DNA of 64,000 bases from Legionella bozemanae (GTDB taxonomy: Bacteria; Pseudomonadota; Gammaproteobacteria; Legionellales; Legionellaceae), in the NCBI RefSeq assembly GCF_001648595.1, contig NZ_LBAW01000003.1, positions 1 to 64,000 on the forward strand, written 5' to 3'. The position numbers and the translations under genes are program-made. Shown here piece after piece: positions 45,173 to 53,779 of the stretch; the first letter of the stretch is position 1; each line of letters starts with the position of its first letter. Under the pieces are notes generated by a model. That model ran no database searches, was not told the DNA's origin, and saw only the letters and a list, made by a program, of their open reading frames with translations.

Positions 45173-46363
45173 TTACTGGCCTCCCATTAACCTTAAGTCG
45201 TTATTGATTATTGTTAATTTAGATATATAGTTTTCAGCAAGCACAGGATCATTTACTGCCTTAGATAATTTGCCCCAAACAATATGATCCTCATTTTTAT
45301 CGGTAGGATATAACATCCATGATTCGGAATATTGATCTTTTAGAAATGCAATTGCCATATTATTTAAGTCAATAATGCTATTAATAAACACGTTTTTCGC
45401 ATCTTGGGTGTTTTGATATACCGCCGCCATTCCCATAACCAATTCAAAATAGATACTTGCTATGTCATGAGGATCCGCATCCTTTAAAAGATCAATTGTA
45501 ATTTTTTCTGAGGGCCATCTAATTATTGGAACTTCATATATTCCATAAATTTCCCTGACAATTGGCAAAGGATTAGAAATACTCTCACCCATACTGTCAT
45601 TATCAATTAAAGAAAAAATATTTGTTTCTATATTATAAAACGTATTTTCCGGATGAAAATCATCATGAATTACCGACAGCAGATTTCTTGGAGATATAAA
45701 TTGCTCAGCACCGATGATACTTTTATGTAATTCACTGGTTTGACGACCAATTTTATAAAAAATATCTTTAAGTTTATTTATATCTTTATTGTGCAGCAGT
45801 TCATAACTCATTGTTTTAAAAAGTTCTTTTCCTTGAGCAGCTTCAAGAACGGCAAAATAATAATTATTTATATCATTTTTTACTGTGTAATACTGAATTA
45901 ATTTGCTTAAACAAATGGTAGCCGCTTCAGGATTATTTTGAATCGCGTGTAGTTTGGAATAGTTTTGTAATGCAAACAAAGACTCTGCTTCTTTTTTAGA
46001 TGAAAGCCCTTTTATAACAAATTTCATTTGATTATCTATATAAACAAGATAGATAAAATTATTTGCTGCTCCTGCTTTTAATTTTGTGACTGAAACATGT
46101 TGTTCATTAAAACCATGTGCAGAGGCAAAATGTTTCGCAACATAAAGAGCAACTTCAGGCTCCCAAATTTTGGTAACCTTATTGGAAATATCCCCGAAGT
46201 CATATCGTTCAATATGTGCGGCAATGGAATTACCGGGCAATAAACAGACAGTTAGAACACTAACAATAAAAATATAATTTAATAGACTTAGAGTTTTGGA
46301 TTTAAGAATGGAAAAGTTCAATGAATATCTCGAAGGATTAAAAATGACCAAATTGTATGCCAT
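45173..46363 (-). CDS. Extracytoplasmic aminoglycoside/choline-kinase-like protein
   Basis: About 396 residues. After an N-terminal hydrophobic segment LNYIFIVSVLTVCLLPGN (residues about 29-46, ending SIAAH, a plausible cleavage site) the chain has the kinase-like APH fold: LYVAKHFASAHGF, KFVIKGLSSKKEAESLFAL (nucleotide-binding Lys), HDDFHPENTF (catalytic H-x-D-x-x-x-x-N) and FSLIDNDSMG (metal Asp). An export signal on an ATP-dependent kinase is unusual. Start uncertain: no ribosome site before the ATG at 46363; a TTG at 46321 with GAG upstream is an alternative that opens straight into the signal. It ends next to a degenerate palindrome copy. Confidence 0.65.
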   Translation of the reverse strand: MAYNLVIFNPSRYSLNFSILKSKTLSLLNYIFIVSVLTVCLLPGNSIAAHIERYDFGDISNKVTKIWEPEVALYVAKHFASAHGFNEQHVSVTKLKAGAANNFIYLVYIDNQMKFVIKGLSSKKEAESLFALQNYSKLHAIQNNPEAATICLSKLIQYYTVKNDINNYYFAVLEAAQGKELFKTMSYELLHNKDINKLKDIFYKIGRQTSELHKSIIGAEQFISPRNLLSVIHDDFHPENTFYNIETNIFSLIDNDSMGESISNPLPIVREIYGIYEVPIIRWPSEKITIDLLKDADPHDIASIYFELVMGMAAVYQNTQDAKNVFINSIIDLNNMAIAFLKDQYSESWMLYPTDKNEDHIVWGKLSKAVNDPVLAENYISKLTIINNDLRLMGGQ

Positions 46364-46458
46364 GTGACATATAGGATCAATAGGCTATGCTTGCTATCCT
46401 CTTTGGCAAAGCCTGACAACCCTGTTTCACTGCTTCAGTTTGCTCCTGGTTTTGGCTT

Positions 46459-46576
46459 GCAACTGAATCTTGATCACACTCCTGCCTACACCCCGCTCCC
46501 ACGACTTGTTCGTGTGAGCGGGACGTAGGAATAGGACTGGACTGTTTTTTCAGCGATGTGTAGAAGATTCAGTTGC
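46459..46576. repeat. MITE-like element, best-preserved copy
   Basis: 118 bp with perfect 13-bp terminal inverted repeats: GCAACTGAATCTT at the left and AAGATTCAGTTGC at the right. A GC-rich internal palindrome (cccgctcccacgacttgttc then gtgtgagcggg) lies in the middle. The outer flanks ggcttgcaac and ttgcttgcaaccagg extend the pairing. No coding capacity. It is the reference copy for the family in this window. Confidence 0.72.
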
Positions 46577-46648
46577 TTGCAACCAGGATACCTTTGCTTA
46601 AAAGACCATAGCCCGTATCTTATATAGGCTATTCGACTTATAGGGATT

Positions 46649-47230
46649 CTATCCTAAGCATAGTTTAGTAGCATATTCTTCTGCAGCAGCTCTTGTTTTA
46701 TTCATACCACCACTGGAATAAGCAAAATTATAGCCATCAATAAAGCATTGAACCGAATTTTTTGTATAAAAACTACTCGATTCATAATCACTTATTGTAG
46801 CAGCAAAGCTTTTGGCAGCACTTCTGGTTTTATCCATGCCACTGCTTTTATAAGCGAAATCATAAGAAAGTTGAAATGTTTTAAAATAGGCTAATGGGCA
46901 TACTTTATTAGATACTTCTGTAGCAAACTTTTCTGCTTCAGACGAAGTTGCATCTAAACCACTTGCACTATAAGCCCATTTATAGGACTCTTGCAGTACG
47001 CTTAACTTATTTCCACAATTAATATTATTTGGATAACTAATTACAGCCTCCATTTGATCAGCCAATACCTCGATGGTTTTTTGCTGCTCTGTATTTAATG
47101 AGTACTCTATATAATAAACTTTCTCTGCCAATCTATATAATTTCTCATATAAAGTTGCACTACTTGGCGCAGCTATGGTTGATGAAGAGAGAACGGCCAT
47201 TATATAACACATCTTGTGATTAATTTTCAT
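46649..47230 (-). CDS. Exported protein with three tandem repeats
   Basis: 193 residues. Signal peptide MKINHKMCYIMAVLSSSTIA then PSSATLYEK. Three repeats of about 43-45 residues end the protein: YKWAYSASGLDATSSEAEKF, YDFAYKSSGMDKTRSAAKSF and YNFAYSSGGMNKTRAAAEEY, each followed by AT-x-x-x. Consensus Y-x-F/W-A-Y-S-x-x-G-M/L-D/N-x-T-x-x-x-A-x-x-F/Y-A-T. Cysteines at repeat joints (NKVCPLAYF, QCFIDG, KLCLG). AGGA sits 8 bases before the ATG. Periplasmic/secreted; function unknown. Gap to the kinase-like gene contains a MITE-like element. Confidence 0.72.
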   Translation of the reverse strand: MKINHKMCYIMAVLSSSTIAAPSSATLYEKLYRLAEKVYYIEYSLNTEQQKTIEVLADQMEAVISYPNNINCGNKLSVLQESYKWAYSASGLDATSSEAEKFATEVSNKVCPLAYFKTFQLSYDFAYKSSGMDKTRSAAKSFAATISDYESSSFYTKNSVQCFIDGYNFAYSSGGMNKTRAAAEEYATKLCLG

Positions 47231-47398
47231 GTTTCAATCCTATATCCTAATAAGTTTCCATAATCGCTAGGGCGAGATATGACGCAAGGATTATATAATT
47301 CAATCATTGGTTTCAGCAATTAAAGATAACGGAGGGCGCATGTGCAGCCTGGTTACAGTGGTAAAAACCTGATACGCTGTTACACACTTCGGGTAAAT

Positions 47399-47418
47399 CC
47401 TGGTTGCAAGCAACCAGG
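47399..47418. repeat. CCTGGTTGC palindrome, perfect copy
   Basis: CCTGGTTGC-AA-GCAACCAGG, perfect 9-bp arms, followed by ctgcacgtgcag, and preceded at 47344 by a half copy gcagcctggttac. Here it lies only 43 bp upstream of an SDR gene, not at a 3' end, so it cannot terminate that gene. Confidence 0.6.
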
Positions 47419-47460
47419 CTGCACGTGCAGGAAAATACTAATACACAGGGAGCGATGATT

Positions 47461-48255
47461 ATGGATTTACAATTAAAAAATAAAAAGGCATTAGTAACAG
47501 GTTCTACTGCAGGTATCGGACTCGCTATTGCACAACAACTTGCCGCTGAAGGAGCTGTGGTGGTAATCAATGGTCGAACAGAACAACGAGTACACGAAGC
47601 GATAAAACAAATAAAAATAAATACGCCTCATGCTCAGTTAATTGCAGCAGCTGCTGATATAGGTAAAAAGGAAGGAATAAATAAATTAATAGAAGAAGTT
47701 ACCGAAGTAGATATTCTTATTAATAATGCTGGAATTTATGATGCCAAACCATTTTTAGATATTTCCGATGAGGAATGGTTTCAGATGTTTGATGTTAATG
47801 TAATGAGTGGAGTACGTTTAAGCAGACATTACCTGCAATCCATGTTGAAAAATAATTGGGGGCGAATTATTTTTATTTCCAGTGAGTCCGGAGTGCAAAT
47901 ACCAAGTGAAATGGTGCATTATGGTATGAGCAAAACAGCACAGTTAGCTGTTGCCAGAGGAATAGCAGAAAACCTTGTAGGAACTAATATTACGGTAAAT
48001 TCAGTCCTTCCAGGACCGACTCGCAGCGAAGGAGTTAACCAATTTATAAATAGCTTGGGAAAATCGCAACACAAAACAGCGGAGCAAGTAGAACAAGAGT
48101 TTTTTGCAACCGTACGTCCCTCTTCACTTATTAAGCGTTTTGCGACACCAGAGGAAATCGCTAATACAGTCACTTATCTATCCAGCCCCTTAGCTTCTAC
48201 AACTCATGGAGCTTCCGTGCGGGTCGATGGAGGAATTATACGTTCTATAGTTTAA
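47461..48255 (+). CDS. Classical SDR (3-oxoacyl-ACP reductase/hydroxysteroid dehydrogenase type)
   Basis: 264 residues. Cofactor loop VTGSTAGIGLAIA (residues 11-23), NNAG, the catalytic Ser in FISSESGVQIPS, and YGMSKTAQ (YxxxK). C-terminal ending ASTTHGASVRVDGGIIRSIV is typical of FabG-like classical SDRs. GGGAG lies 8 bases before the ATG at 47461. Substrate not determined; the position next to steroid-type enzymes makes a hydroxysteroid a candidate, but a strong hairpin (48266-48297) separates it from that cluster, so it is probably a separate transcript. Confidence 0.84.
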   Translation: MDLQLKNKKALVTGSTAGIGLAIAQQLAAEGAVVVINGRTEQRVHEAIKQIKINTPHAQLIAAAADIGKKEGINKLIEEVTEVDILINNAGIYDAKPFLDISDEEWFQMFDVNVMSGVRLSRHYLQSMLKNNWGRIIFISSESGVQIPSEMVHYGMSKTAQLAVARGIAENLVGTNITVNSVLPGPTRSEGVNQFINSLGKSQHKTAEQVEQEFFATVRPSSLIKRFATPEEIANTVTYLSSPLASTTHGASVRVDGGIIRSIV

Positions 48256-48265
48256 TTTCCAGTAA

Positions 48266-48297
48266 GTGTAGCCTGATTGCAAGTAACTAGGCTACAC
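48266..48297. terminator. Hairpin after the SDR gene
   Basis: GTGTAGCCTGATTGC-AA-GTAACTAGGCTACAC: a roughly 15-bp stem with two or three mismatches, starting 10 bp after the SDR stop. It is a variant of the dispersed CCTGGTTGC palindrome in which outer arms stay complementary. Confidence 0.6.
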
Positions 48298-48404
48298 TCC
48301 ATAAAGTGAGTTGATAACTTATGCTATTTCATCTAGATTATAAATAATAGAAACAATAGGGAACACAATATTGTTGTGTGTGTTCCAATTCAAGGACGAA
48401 ACCT

Positions 48405-49409
48405 ATGTCGCTATTAATCAATTACATGAAGACATTACGCTTCCTCTTAAGACGGAAGGATCTGGGGTCTTTTGTCAAAGAGCACGACCGCCTGTTCTCT
48501 CTTGCAAAGCAAACTCACAATCATGCAGTCGTTGCCTCCCATTATTATGACCTCATGGCGGAGGTGATTGAAATTGCTTATGGCACCAGTTGGGTTTTTT
48601 ATCCGCCCGATCATGTGGGACAATCACGCGAGGAGACCATTTCGAACTTGCATAAACGGATCAATGCAGTACTCTGCCTTTTACCCGGAAAAACAGCCCT
48701 CGATATGGGCTGCGGCCTTGGTGGCGCAGCACGTGATATTGCCCGTCATTCTCAGGGGAAAGTGCTTGGGGTCACCTTGTCTCAGGCTGAAGTAGAGCGG
48801 GCGAATGCCCTCAACCGTGAACAAAATCTGGATCACTTGTGCGAAGTCATCCAAGGAGATTACACCCAAAACTTGCCGTTTCCTAATGATTTCCTGGACT
48901 CAGCATATAGTATTTACTCACTTAAATACATTTCCAAGGATCTGCTTCCCCAGGTATTCGGAAACGTCCATCGTGTAATGCAACCGAATGCACGATATGT
49001 AGTCTATGATGCAGTTCTGACATCTAAATACGATAGGGACAACCCGCAGCATCGCGCGCTGGTTGAGCGGATTGAGTTTGTAACGGGTATGCCGCCTCTG
49101 CACACGAGTGAAGATCTGATCGATGCGGCCCGCAGCGTAGGCCTAAACCTGATCTCTGAAACAGAAACTTCAAAAGATCTTGGGTGGAGCTATTTTTTTA
49201 CCGAAAACAAGCTCTTAGCTGGTGCGCTTCGTTCTCAGATAGTGGGAAGCGCGATTTTCGGCCTTGAAACGGTTCGCCTCTTTCCAAATGGATTCTCAGA
49301 CTTCTACAACACGTTCATTGCAGGGACTGTAAATGCCCTGGTCGATGCCGACCGCTTAGGGATTGTGTCGTTCTCTCGGTTGTTCGTTTTTACAAAGACC
49401 GACTCCTGA
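48405..49409 (+). CDS. Sterol C-24 methyltransferase-like SAM enzyme
   Basis: 334 residues. SAM motif LDMGCGLGGAARDIA (residues about 104-118). The surrounding pattern follows the Erg6/sterol-methyltransferase family: AYGTSWVFYPPD in place of the family's Y-x-x-G-W-G-x-S-F-H-F element, GVTLSQAEVERANAL, then KYDRDNPQHRALVERIEF with GMPPLHTSEDLIDAARSVGL, where Erg6 has K-Y-D-x-x-N-P-x-H-R-x-I and a similar ending. Codons are GC-richer than the neighbours, suggesting recent transfer. AAGGA 9 bases before the ATG. First gene of a three-gene operon with 3-beta-HSD-like and steroid 5-alpha-reductase genes. Tocopherol-type methyltransferases are an alternative. Confidence 0.76.
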   Translation: MSLLINYMKTLRFLLRRKDLGSFVKEHDRLFSLAKQTHNHAVVASHYYDLMAEVIEIAYGTSWVFYPPDHVGQSREETISNLHKRINAVLCLLPGKTALDMGCGLGGAARDIARHSQGKVLGVTLSQAEVERANALNREQNLDHLCEVIQGDYTQNLPFPNDFLDSAYSIYSLKYISKDLLPQVFGNVHRVMQPNARYVVYDAVLTSKYDRDNPQHRALVERIEFVTGMPPLHTSEDLIDAARSVGLNLISETETSKDLGWSYFFTENKLLAGALRSQIVGSAIFGLETVRLFPNGFSDFYNTFIAGTVNALVDADRLGIVSFSRLFVFTKTDS

Positions 49410-49433
49410 TGTTTTTAAAAGGACTCTAAAACC

Positions 49434-50429
49434 ATGAAAATATTGGTCACAGGAGCTAGTGGACACATTGGAAATAACCTCATTCCTGAGCTTATTAGAA
49501 AACAATATGCTGTGCGAATACTTGTGCGAAGTGAACTACCCAAATACCTCACTCATTTTCCTCTGGAGGTATGCCAGGGAGACATCTTACATCCGGAGTC
49601 TTTATATCATGCTACTCGAGATATTGATACCGTTTTTCATTTAGCCGCGAAAATTGCAATTACAAATCGAGAAGCAGAAGAAGTCCGTAAAACCAACATT
49701 CAAGGCACCCAAAATGTAGTCAGTGCATGCCTTAAAAATCAAGTAAAAAAGCTAATTCATTTTAGCTCCATTCACACACTAATCCAAAGTCATCAAAAAT
49801 CCAATACTGCTCACATTTTAAATGAAAATTCCCCTCTTGTTTTAGAATCCGTGAATATTTACGATCAATCTAAAGCCCATGCTGAAAAGATAGTGCTTGA
49901 TAGTTGTGAGCAAGGATTAAATGCAGTTGTGGTTAATCCCACAGGAGTAATTGGCCCAAATGACTATAAATTATCCCTCATGGGCACTGCAATAATTAAA
50001 ATATACAAGGGATACAACCCTGTTTTGGTGCGCGGAGGATTTAATTTTGTTGACGTTCGTGACGTGGTTCAAGGCGCACTAACTGCTGCTGAAAAAGGCA
50101 AATCTGGAGAGCGCTACATCTTAGGCGGCCACGACATAAGCATGCATCATTTAGTCAGATTGATGTCTACTGTAAGACAAAAAAAAATGACTCGTTTGTT
50201 TCTCCCCCCAAATATGCTTTACTTTGCGGTACCTCTCATGGAGTTTTTTTCTAAAATCACCAATACAGAACCGCTCTTTACCAAATACGCAATTGAAACG
50301 TTGATGTATCCACCAACAGTAGATTGTACGAAAGCTGAAAAGGAATTAGGGTATAAAAAAACAAAAATCGAAACAACAATCCATGATACTCTTCATTGGT
50401 TTTCACTGTCTGGCAAAATAAAATTATGA
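49434..50429 (+). CDS. Extended SDR, 3-beta-hydroxysteroid dehydrogenase/epimerase-like
   Basis: 331 residues. Nucleotide loop VTGASGHIGNNLI at residues 4-16, VFHLAAKIA, the Ser in HFSSIHT, and YDQSKAHAEK (YxxxK). The late part (RGGFNFVDVRDVVQGALTAA, RYILGGHDISM) is the extended-SDR/3-beta-HSD pattern. These enzymes oxidise 3-hydroxyl groups of sterols or act on dihydroflavonols and sugars. It begins 24 bp after the methyltransferase and its stop overlaps the next start (ATGA), so it is co-translated with the reductase. Substrate inferred from context. Confidence 0.82.
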   Translation: MKILVTGASGHIGNNLIPELIRKQYAVRILVRSELPKYLTHFPLEVCQGDILHPESLYHATRDIDTVFHLAAKIAITNREAEEVRKTNIQGTQNVVSACLKNQVKKLIHFSSIHTLIQSHQKSNTAHILNENSPLVLESVNIYDQSKAHAEKIVLDSCEQGLNAVVVNPTGVIGPNDYKLSLMGTAIIKIYKGYNPVLVRGGFNFVDVRDVVQGALTAAEKGKSGERYILGGHDISMHHLVRLMSTVRQKKMTRLFLPPNMLYFAVPLMEFFSKITNTEPLFTKYAIETLMYPPTVDCTKAEKELGYKKTKIETTIHDTLHWFSLSGKIKL

Positions 50430-51175
50430 CGCAAAACAATCTCACTTTATTTCTTTATTTCTGGAGTACCTTGGCCGTTATCGTATTTTTCACGCTTTTT
50501 TTCAAACGAGCACCTTATGGACGTTATGAGCAAGAGAGCAAATCACTTAAAATTCCTGCACATGTTTCTTGGTGTTTTATGGAATTGCCATCGGTGATCA
50601 CTTTTTTGGTTGTTTTTCTCATGGCAAAACCATCTGCCTATACCTGGGTATTTTTTGTAATGTGGCAATTCCATTACGTCTATCGTTCCTTAATCTATCC
50701 GTTTCGCTTAAATAATGCAAAACAGGTTCCAATAGTTATCACGATATCTGCCACGTTTTTTACGACGGTGAATGGTTTTGTAAATGCCTATTGGCTCACT
50801 CATTTTCAAGAAATTACCTTGTCAACGTTGCAATCACTTCATTTTATCGTTGGTTTGCTACTTTTTGTTTCGGGATTTGTAATCAATCAACATTCGGACA
50901 ACATTTTGTTTGACATGAATAAAAATAAAAAACCTGGATCCTACCAAATACCCTACGGGGGCATGTTTCGTTTTTTAAGCAGCCCAAATTACTTTGGTGA
51001 AATTCTCGAATGGATTGGTTGGGGTGTAGCGACTTGGTCGCTTGCTGGTTTTTCTTTTACGCTGTGGACAATAGCCAATTTAGCTCCTCGGGCGATCACG
51101 CATCATCGTTGGTATCGGTCCCATTTTTCCAATTATCCTCAGGAAAGAAAGGCGCTCATTCCGTTTCTTCTGTGA
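50426..51175 (+). CDS. Steroid 5-alpha-reductase family membrane enzyme
   Basis: 249 residues, several membrane helices. The family signature is nearly complete: KRAPYGRY, WCFMELPSVITF, QFHYVYRSLIYPFR, NQHSDNILFD, then GSYQIPYGGMFRFLSSPNYF and GEILEWIGWGVATWS, and ending with NLAPRAITHHRWYRSHFSNY and PQERKALIPFLL. Such enzymes reduce a C4-C5 double bond of 3-oxosteroids with NADPH. Start at 50426 overlaps the previous stop by ATGA. It lies in the inner membrane. Members of this broad family also include enoyl reductases for long-chain lipids, so the substrate is not proven. Confidence 0.9.
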   Translation: MTQNNLTLFLYFWSTLAVIVFFTLFFKRAPYGRYEQESKSLKIPAHVSWCFMELPSVITFLVVFLMAKPSAYTWVFFVMWQFHYVYRSLIYPFRLNNAKQVPIVITISATFFTTVNGFVNAYWLTHFQEITLSTLQSLHFIVGLLLFVSGFVINQHSDNILFDMNKNKKPGSYQIPYGGMFRFLSSPNYFGEILEWIGWGVATWSLAGFSFTLWTIANLAPRAITHHRWYRSHFSNYPQERKALIPFLL

Positions 51176-51191
51176 AAAATTCTACTCAGAA

Positions 51192-52478
51192 TTATAGGAA
51201 TAAGCTATATACAATTAGAAATAAGACTTGCGCCGCAGTCACGGTGAGTCCGTTTTGTATCATTGCTTTGACATTTTCGCTGCCAGCAAAACCCATTGCA
51301 GCAAACATATTAGCACCAGGATAGGCATAATTAGTAACACGGGTCGCAAAAACCAGGCACAAAGCGAACGATATCATGGGCAATTGCATCTGAAGCACAC
51401 TAGGATAAAAGAGCTGATGCAGCATTTTAATGGTTGCTTCCGCAGCGCCTGGCATGCCAAAAGCACCTGTGAACCCAATTAACATCGATAATACCGGTTT
51501 GCCACCTAAATTAATTAATGGAGTTAATAGTTCTGTTAGGGCACTAAATCCTCCCGCCTGATGAATTAAAACCATGAAAGGATCAAATAAAATAAACAGA
51601 AAGAAGAGATGCAGGCTTTTTCGCATTCCCTCAACTAACAATTTAAAAATTTGATTTAAACTTAATTTACTCGCCAATCCAGTAATAAGCGCTAGAAATA
51701 ACATGACAAAAATAACATAGGTGGTTTTTGCCTGAGCAAATAAACCATAGACCACACAGGCCATAAAGGAAATCAAAAAGAGCAAAGTAGCGCGCTTTTG
51801 TTGTTTACTGGGCACAAATGGTTCTGAAGTATCCTCTTCTTCGCAAGATTCATGTGCATACGTTCGTTGTAATCGATTCGCCATAAACCAGGTAGTCATT
51901 AAGGTAACCAGGGCCACGGGAAGAGATGCATAAAGAAGTACAGCCTCATAATTTAGTCCGGTAATGCCCAGTAAAGCCACTACTGGAGGGGCAAAAGGCC
52001 CAAGAATTAACGCTTCTTCCGCTGAAGCCTGCATTAACACAGCCAAACTAGGTCGTGATAATCCAACAGAACCCGCAATAGGGCGTAAACTGGGTGCTAA
52101 AATAGCTAATCCTCCAGCCAAGGTACCAAGCAACCCTACAATGATAAAAGATGAAAGCACAATGCCAATTTTAGCCCGTCGTTGAGTATTAATCCCAATC
52201 CCATAAACAATTTGGTGCACCAAAGTATGACTGACCTGAGTATGCGTTAAGATCTCGCCTAAGCCATGGCCTAGCATGATAATAAAACCAACTAAGGCCA
52301 TGAATGAGCCTAAAGCATTGGCCATAGAGTTGCCAATGTCAATTGGACTGCTTAAATTCCACAAATAGCCCAGTCCCACACAGAGAGCAGTCGCTATTAA
52401 CGCATCAACATTGCGGAATAACATCACGACATAAAGAACAATAATGGCTAAACTGGCTAACTGAATGTAAAAAGACAT
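51192..52478 (-). CDS. Multi-spanning permease of the ion-transporter superfamily
   Basis: 428 residues with about 11-12 membrane helices and a cytoplasmic loop rich in E/K (residues about 208-230). The helical layout, with a re-entrant-looking TGAFGMPGAAEATIKML and a paired EEALILGPFAPPVVALLG element, resembles the ion-transporter/GntP-NhaC-like group of carriers for carboxylates or amino acids. Start overlaps the stop of the upstream dipeptide epimerase gene (TAATG), so it probably imports the epimerase's substrates or products. Specificity unknown. Confidence 0.72.
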   Translation of the reverse strand: MSFYIQLASLAIIVLYVVMLFRNVDALIATALCVGLGYLWNLSSPIDIGNSMANALGSFMALVGFIIMLGHGLGEILTHTQVSHTLVHQIVYGIGINTQRRAKIGIVLSSFIIVGLLGTLAGGLAILAPSLRPIAGSVGLSRPSLAVLMQASAEEALILGPFAPPVVALLGITGLNYEAVLLYASLPVALVTLMTTWFMANRLQRTYAHESCEEEDTSEPFVPSKQQKRATLLFLISFMACVVYGLFAQAKTTYVIFVMLFLALITGLASKLSLNQIFKLLVEGMRKSLHLFFLFILFDPFMVLIHQAGGFSALTELLTPLINLGGKPVLSMLIGFTGAFGMPGAAEATIKMLHQLFYPSVLQMQLPMISFALCLVFATRVTNYAYPGANMFAAMGFAGSENVKAMIQNGLTVTAAQVLFLIVYSLFL

Positions 52479-53581
52479 TAATGGATCACTCCAATCTGCT
52501 TTAATCCTTGGCTAATACCTTCAATTCCCAAACCAGGTTTGTCTGCCAAAATAATTTTATTGCCAAGGCATTGTGCCCCGCCAAGAATATAATTGTCACG
52601 AATCAAATAAATAGGATCAAGATCCGCATAGAGGATATCAGGCTTACTTAAAGCAAAACTGGCTACAGCAGCAACGCCAATGGGTGACTCCAGCATACAG
52701 CCGACCATGATTTTCATTTGTGCTGTTTTAGCAATATTATAAATCGCTTGAGCATTCGCAATACCACCCGATTTCATCAACTTAATATTGATGCCATCAC
52801 AGGCATTAATTTTTACAATATTCAGGGTATCTTCGGGAGAAAAGCAAGCCTCGTCGGCAATGATAAGACAGTCAACCTGTTCGTTAATCGCTTTTAAATG
52901 CAGTAAATCTTGAGCACTAATAGGTTGCTCGACCAAAGAGATATTCACATGCTGTTGTTTTAATGAATCAATAACCTTTAAGGCATCTTCATAAGACCAC
53001 CCCTGATTGGCATCTACAAGTAACGTGGTGGAATTACCTACAGCGTGACGAATAGCCTGGGCACGCCTGATGTCTTCAATTGGATTTAATCCTAATTTTA
53101 TTTTTATTGTTTGGTGCCCTTGCTTGACGAGGTCAATAGCATCCTGCACCATAGCGCCGATCTCTTTAACGCTTATAGTAATACACGAGCTCATGCTGTT
53201 CGTGTTACCTCCCAGCAATTTATAAAGAGGTAAACCACAATATTGGGCAAATAAATCATGCAAGGCGATATCAATGGCAGCTTTCGCAGAAGTATTACCT
53301 ACTATAGCCTGGTTATTCATCTGCAGTAATAAATTCAACTCAGAAATACTTCGTCCAATCAACTGTGGACCAAGCATGGTTTTAATTGCAGTGATAATAG
53401 ATTCCGTACTGTCTCCAGTGATGGCTGGGGTTGATGCTGCGGAACCATAACCCAAATTGCCACTATCCGTTTTAATCATTACCACCACATCCTCAACGCA
53501 TTCGGTACGTCTTACGGCAGTTATAAATGGGCGAATTAATGGAATAGTTAATTGCGCAATATGAATCTCCGTAATGTTCAT
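52478..53581 (-). CDS. Dipeptide (L-Ala-D/L-Glu type) epimerase
   Basis: 367 residues of the enolase superfamily, muconate-lactonizing subgroup. Visible: N-terminal capping domain; KIKLG (first catalytic Lys of K-x-K); VDANQGW, VEQPI and ADEACFSPED (the metal Asp/Glu/Asp trio); INIKLMKSGGI (second catalytic Lys); MLESPIGVAA. This pattern fits L-Ala-D/L-Glu epimerases such as YcjG/YkfB, which handle murein-derived dipeptides. AAGGTG precedes the ATG. Operonic with the permease (1-base overlap), suggesting use of imported cell-wall peptides. Confidence 0.84.
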   Translation of the reverse strand: MNITEIHIAQLTIPLIRPFITAVRRTECVEDVVVMIKTDSGNLGYGSAASTPAITGDSTESIITAIKTMLGPQLIGRSISELNLLLQMNNQAIVGNTSAKAAIDIALHDLFAQYCGLPLYKLLGGNTNSMSSCITISVKEIGAMVQDAIDLVKQGHQTIKIKLGLNPIEDIRRAQAIRHAVGNSTTLLVDANQGWSYEDALKVIDSLKQQHVNISLVEQPISAQDLLHLKAINEQVDCLIIADEACFSPEDTLNIVKINACDGINIKLMKSGGIANAQAIYNIAKTAQMKIMVGCMLESPIGVAAVASFALSKPDILYADLDPIYLIRDNYILGGAQCLGNKIILADKPGLGIEGISQGLKQIGVIH

Positions 53582-53689
53582 CTAAGCACCTTTTCTAAGT
53601 TTATGGTGTCTAAAAATACATTCTCTTTTCAAGTTAGAGGGATATTTTTAAAAAGCTTAATAACCCTGTTTTTCTGCTTCTGGTTTAAT

Positions 53690-53765
53690 CCTGGCTGCAA
53701 GTAACTAAATCTTATACACATCGCTGAAAAACCAGCCCAGGCGCTATTCCTACGTCTCCGCGACG
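53690..53765. repeat. Half MITE-like element
   Basis: CTGGCTGCAAGTAACTAAATC, joining onto cttatacacatcgctgaaaa and accagcccaggcgctattcc: left end and part of the core. It stops at the GC-rich centre (cgtctccgcg), 15 bp from the 3' end of the aminotransferase gene. The right half is missing. Confidence 0.5.
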
Positions 53766-53779
53766 ATGTTATCCCTTCT

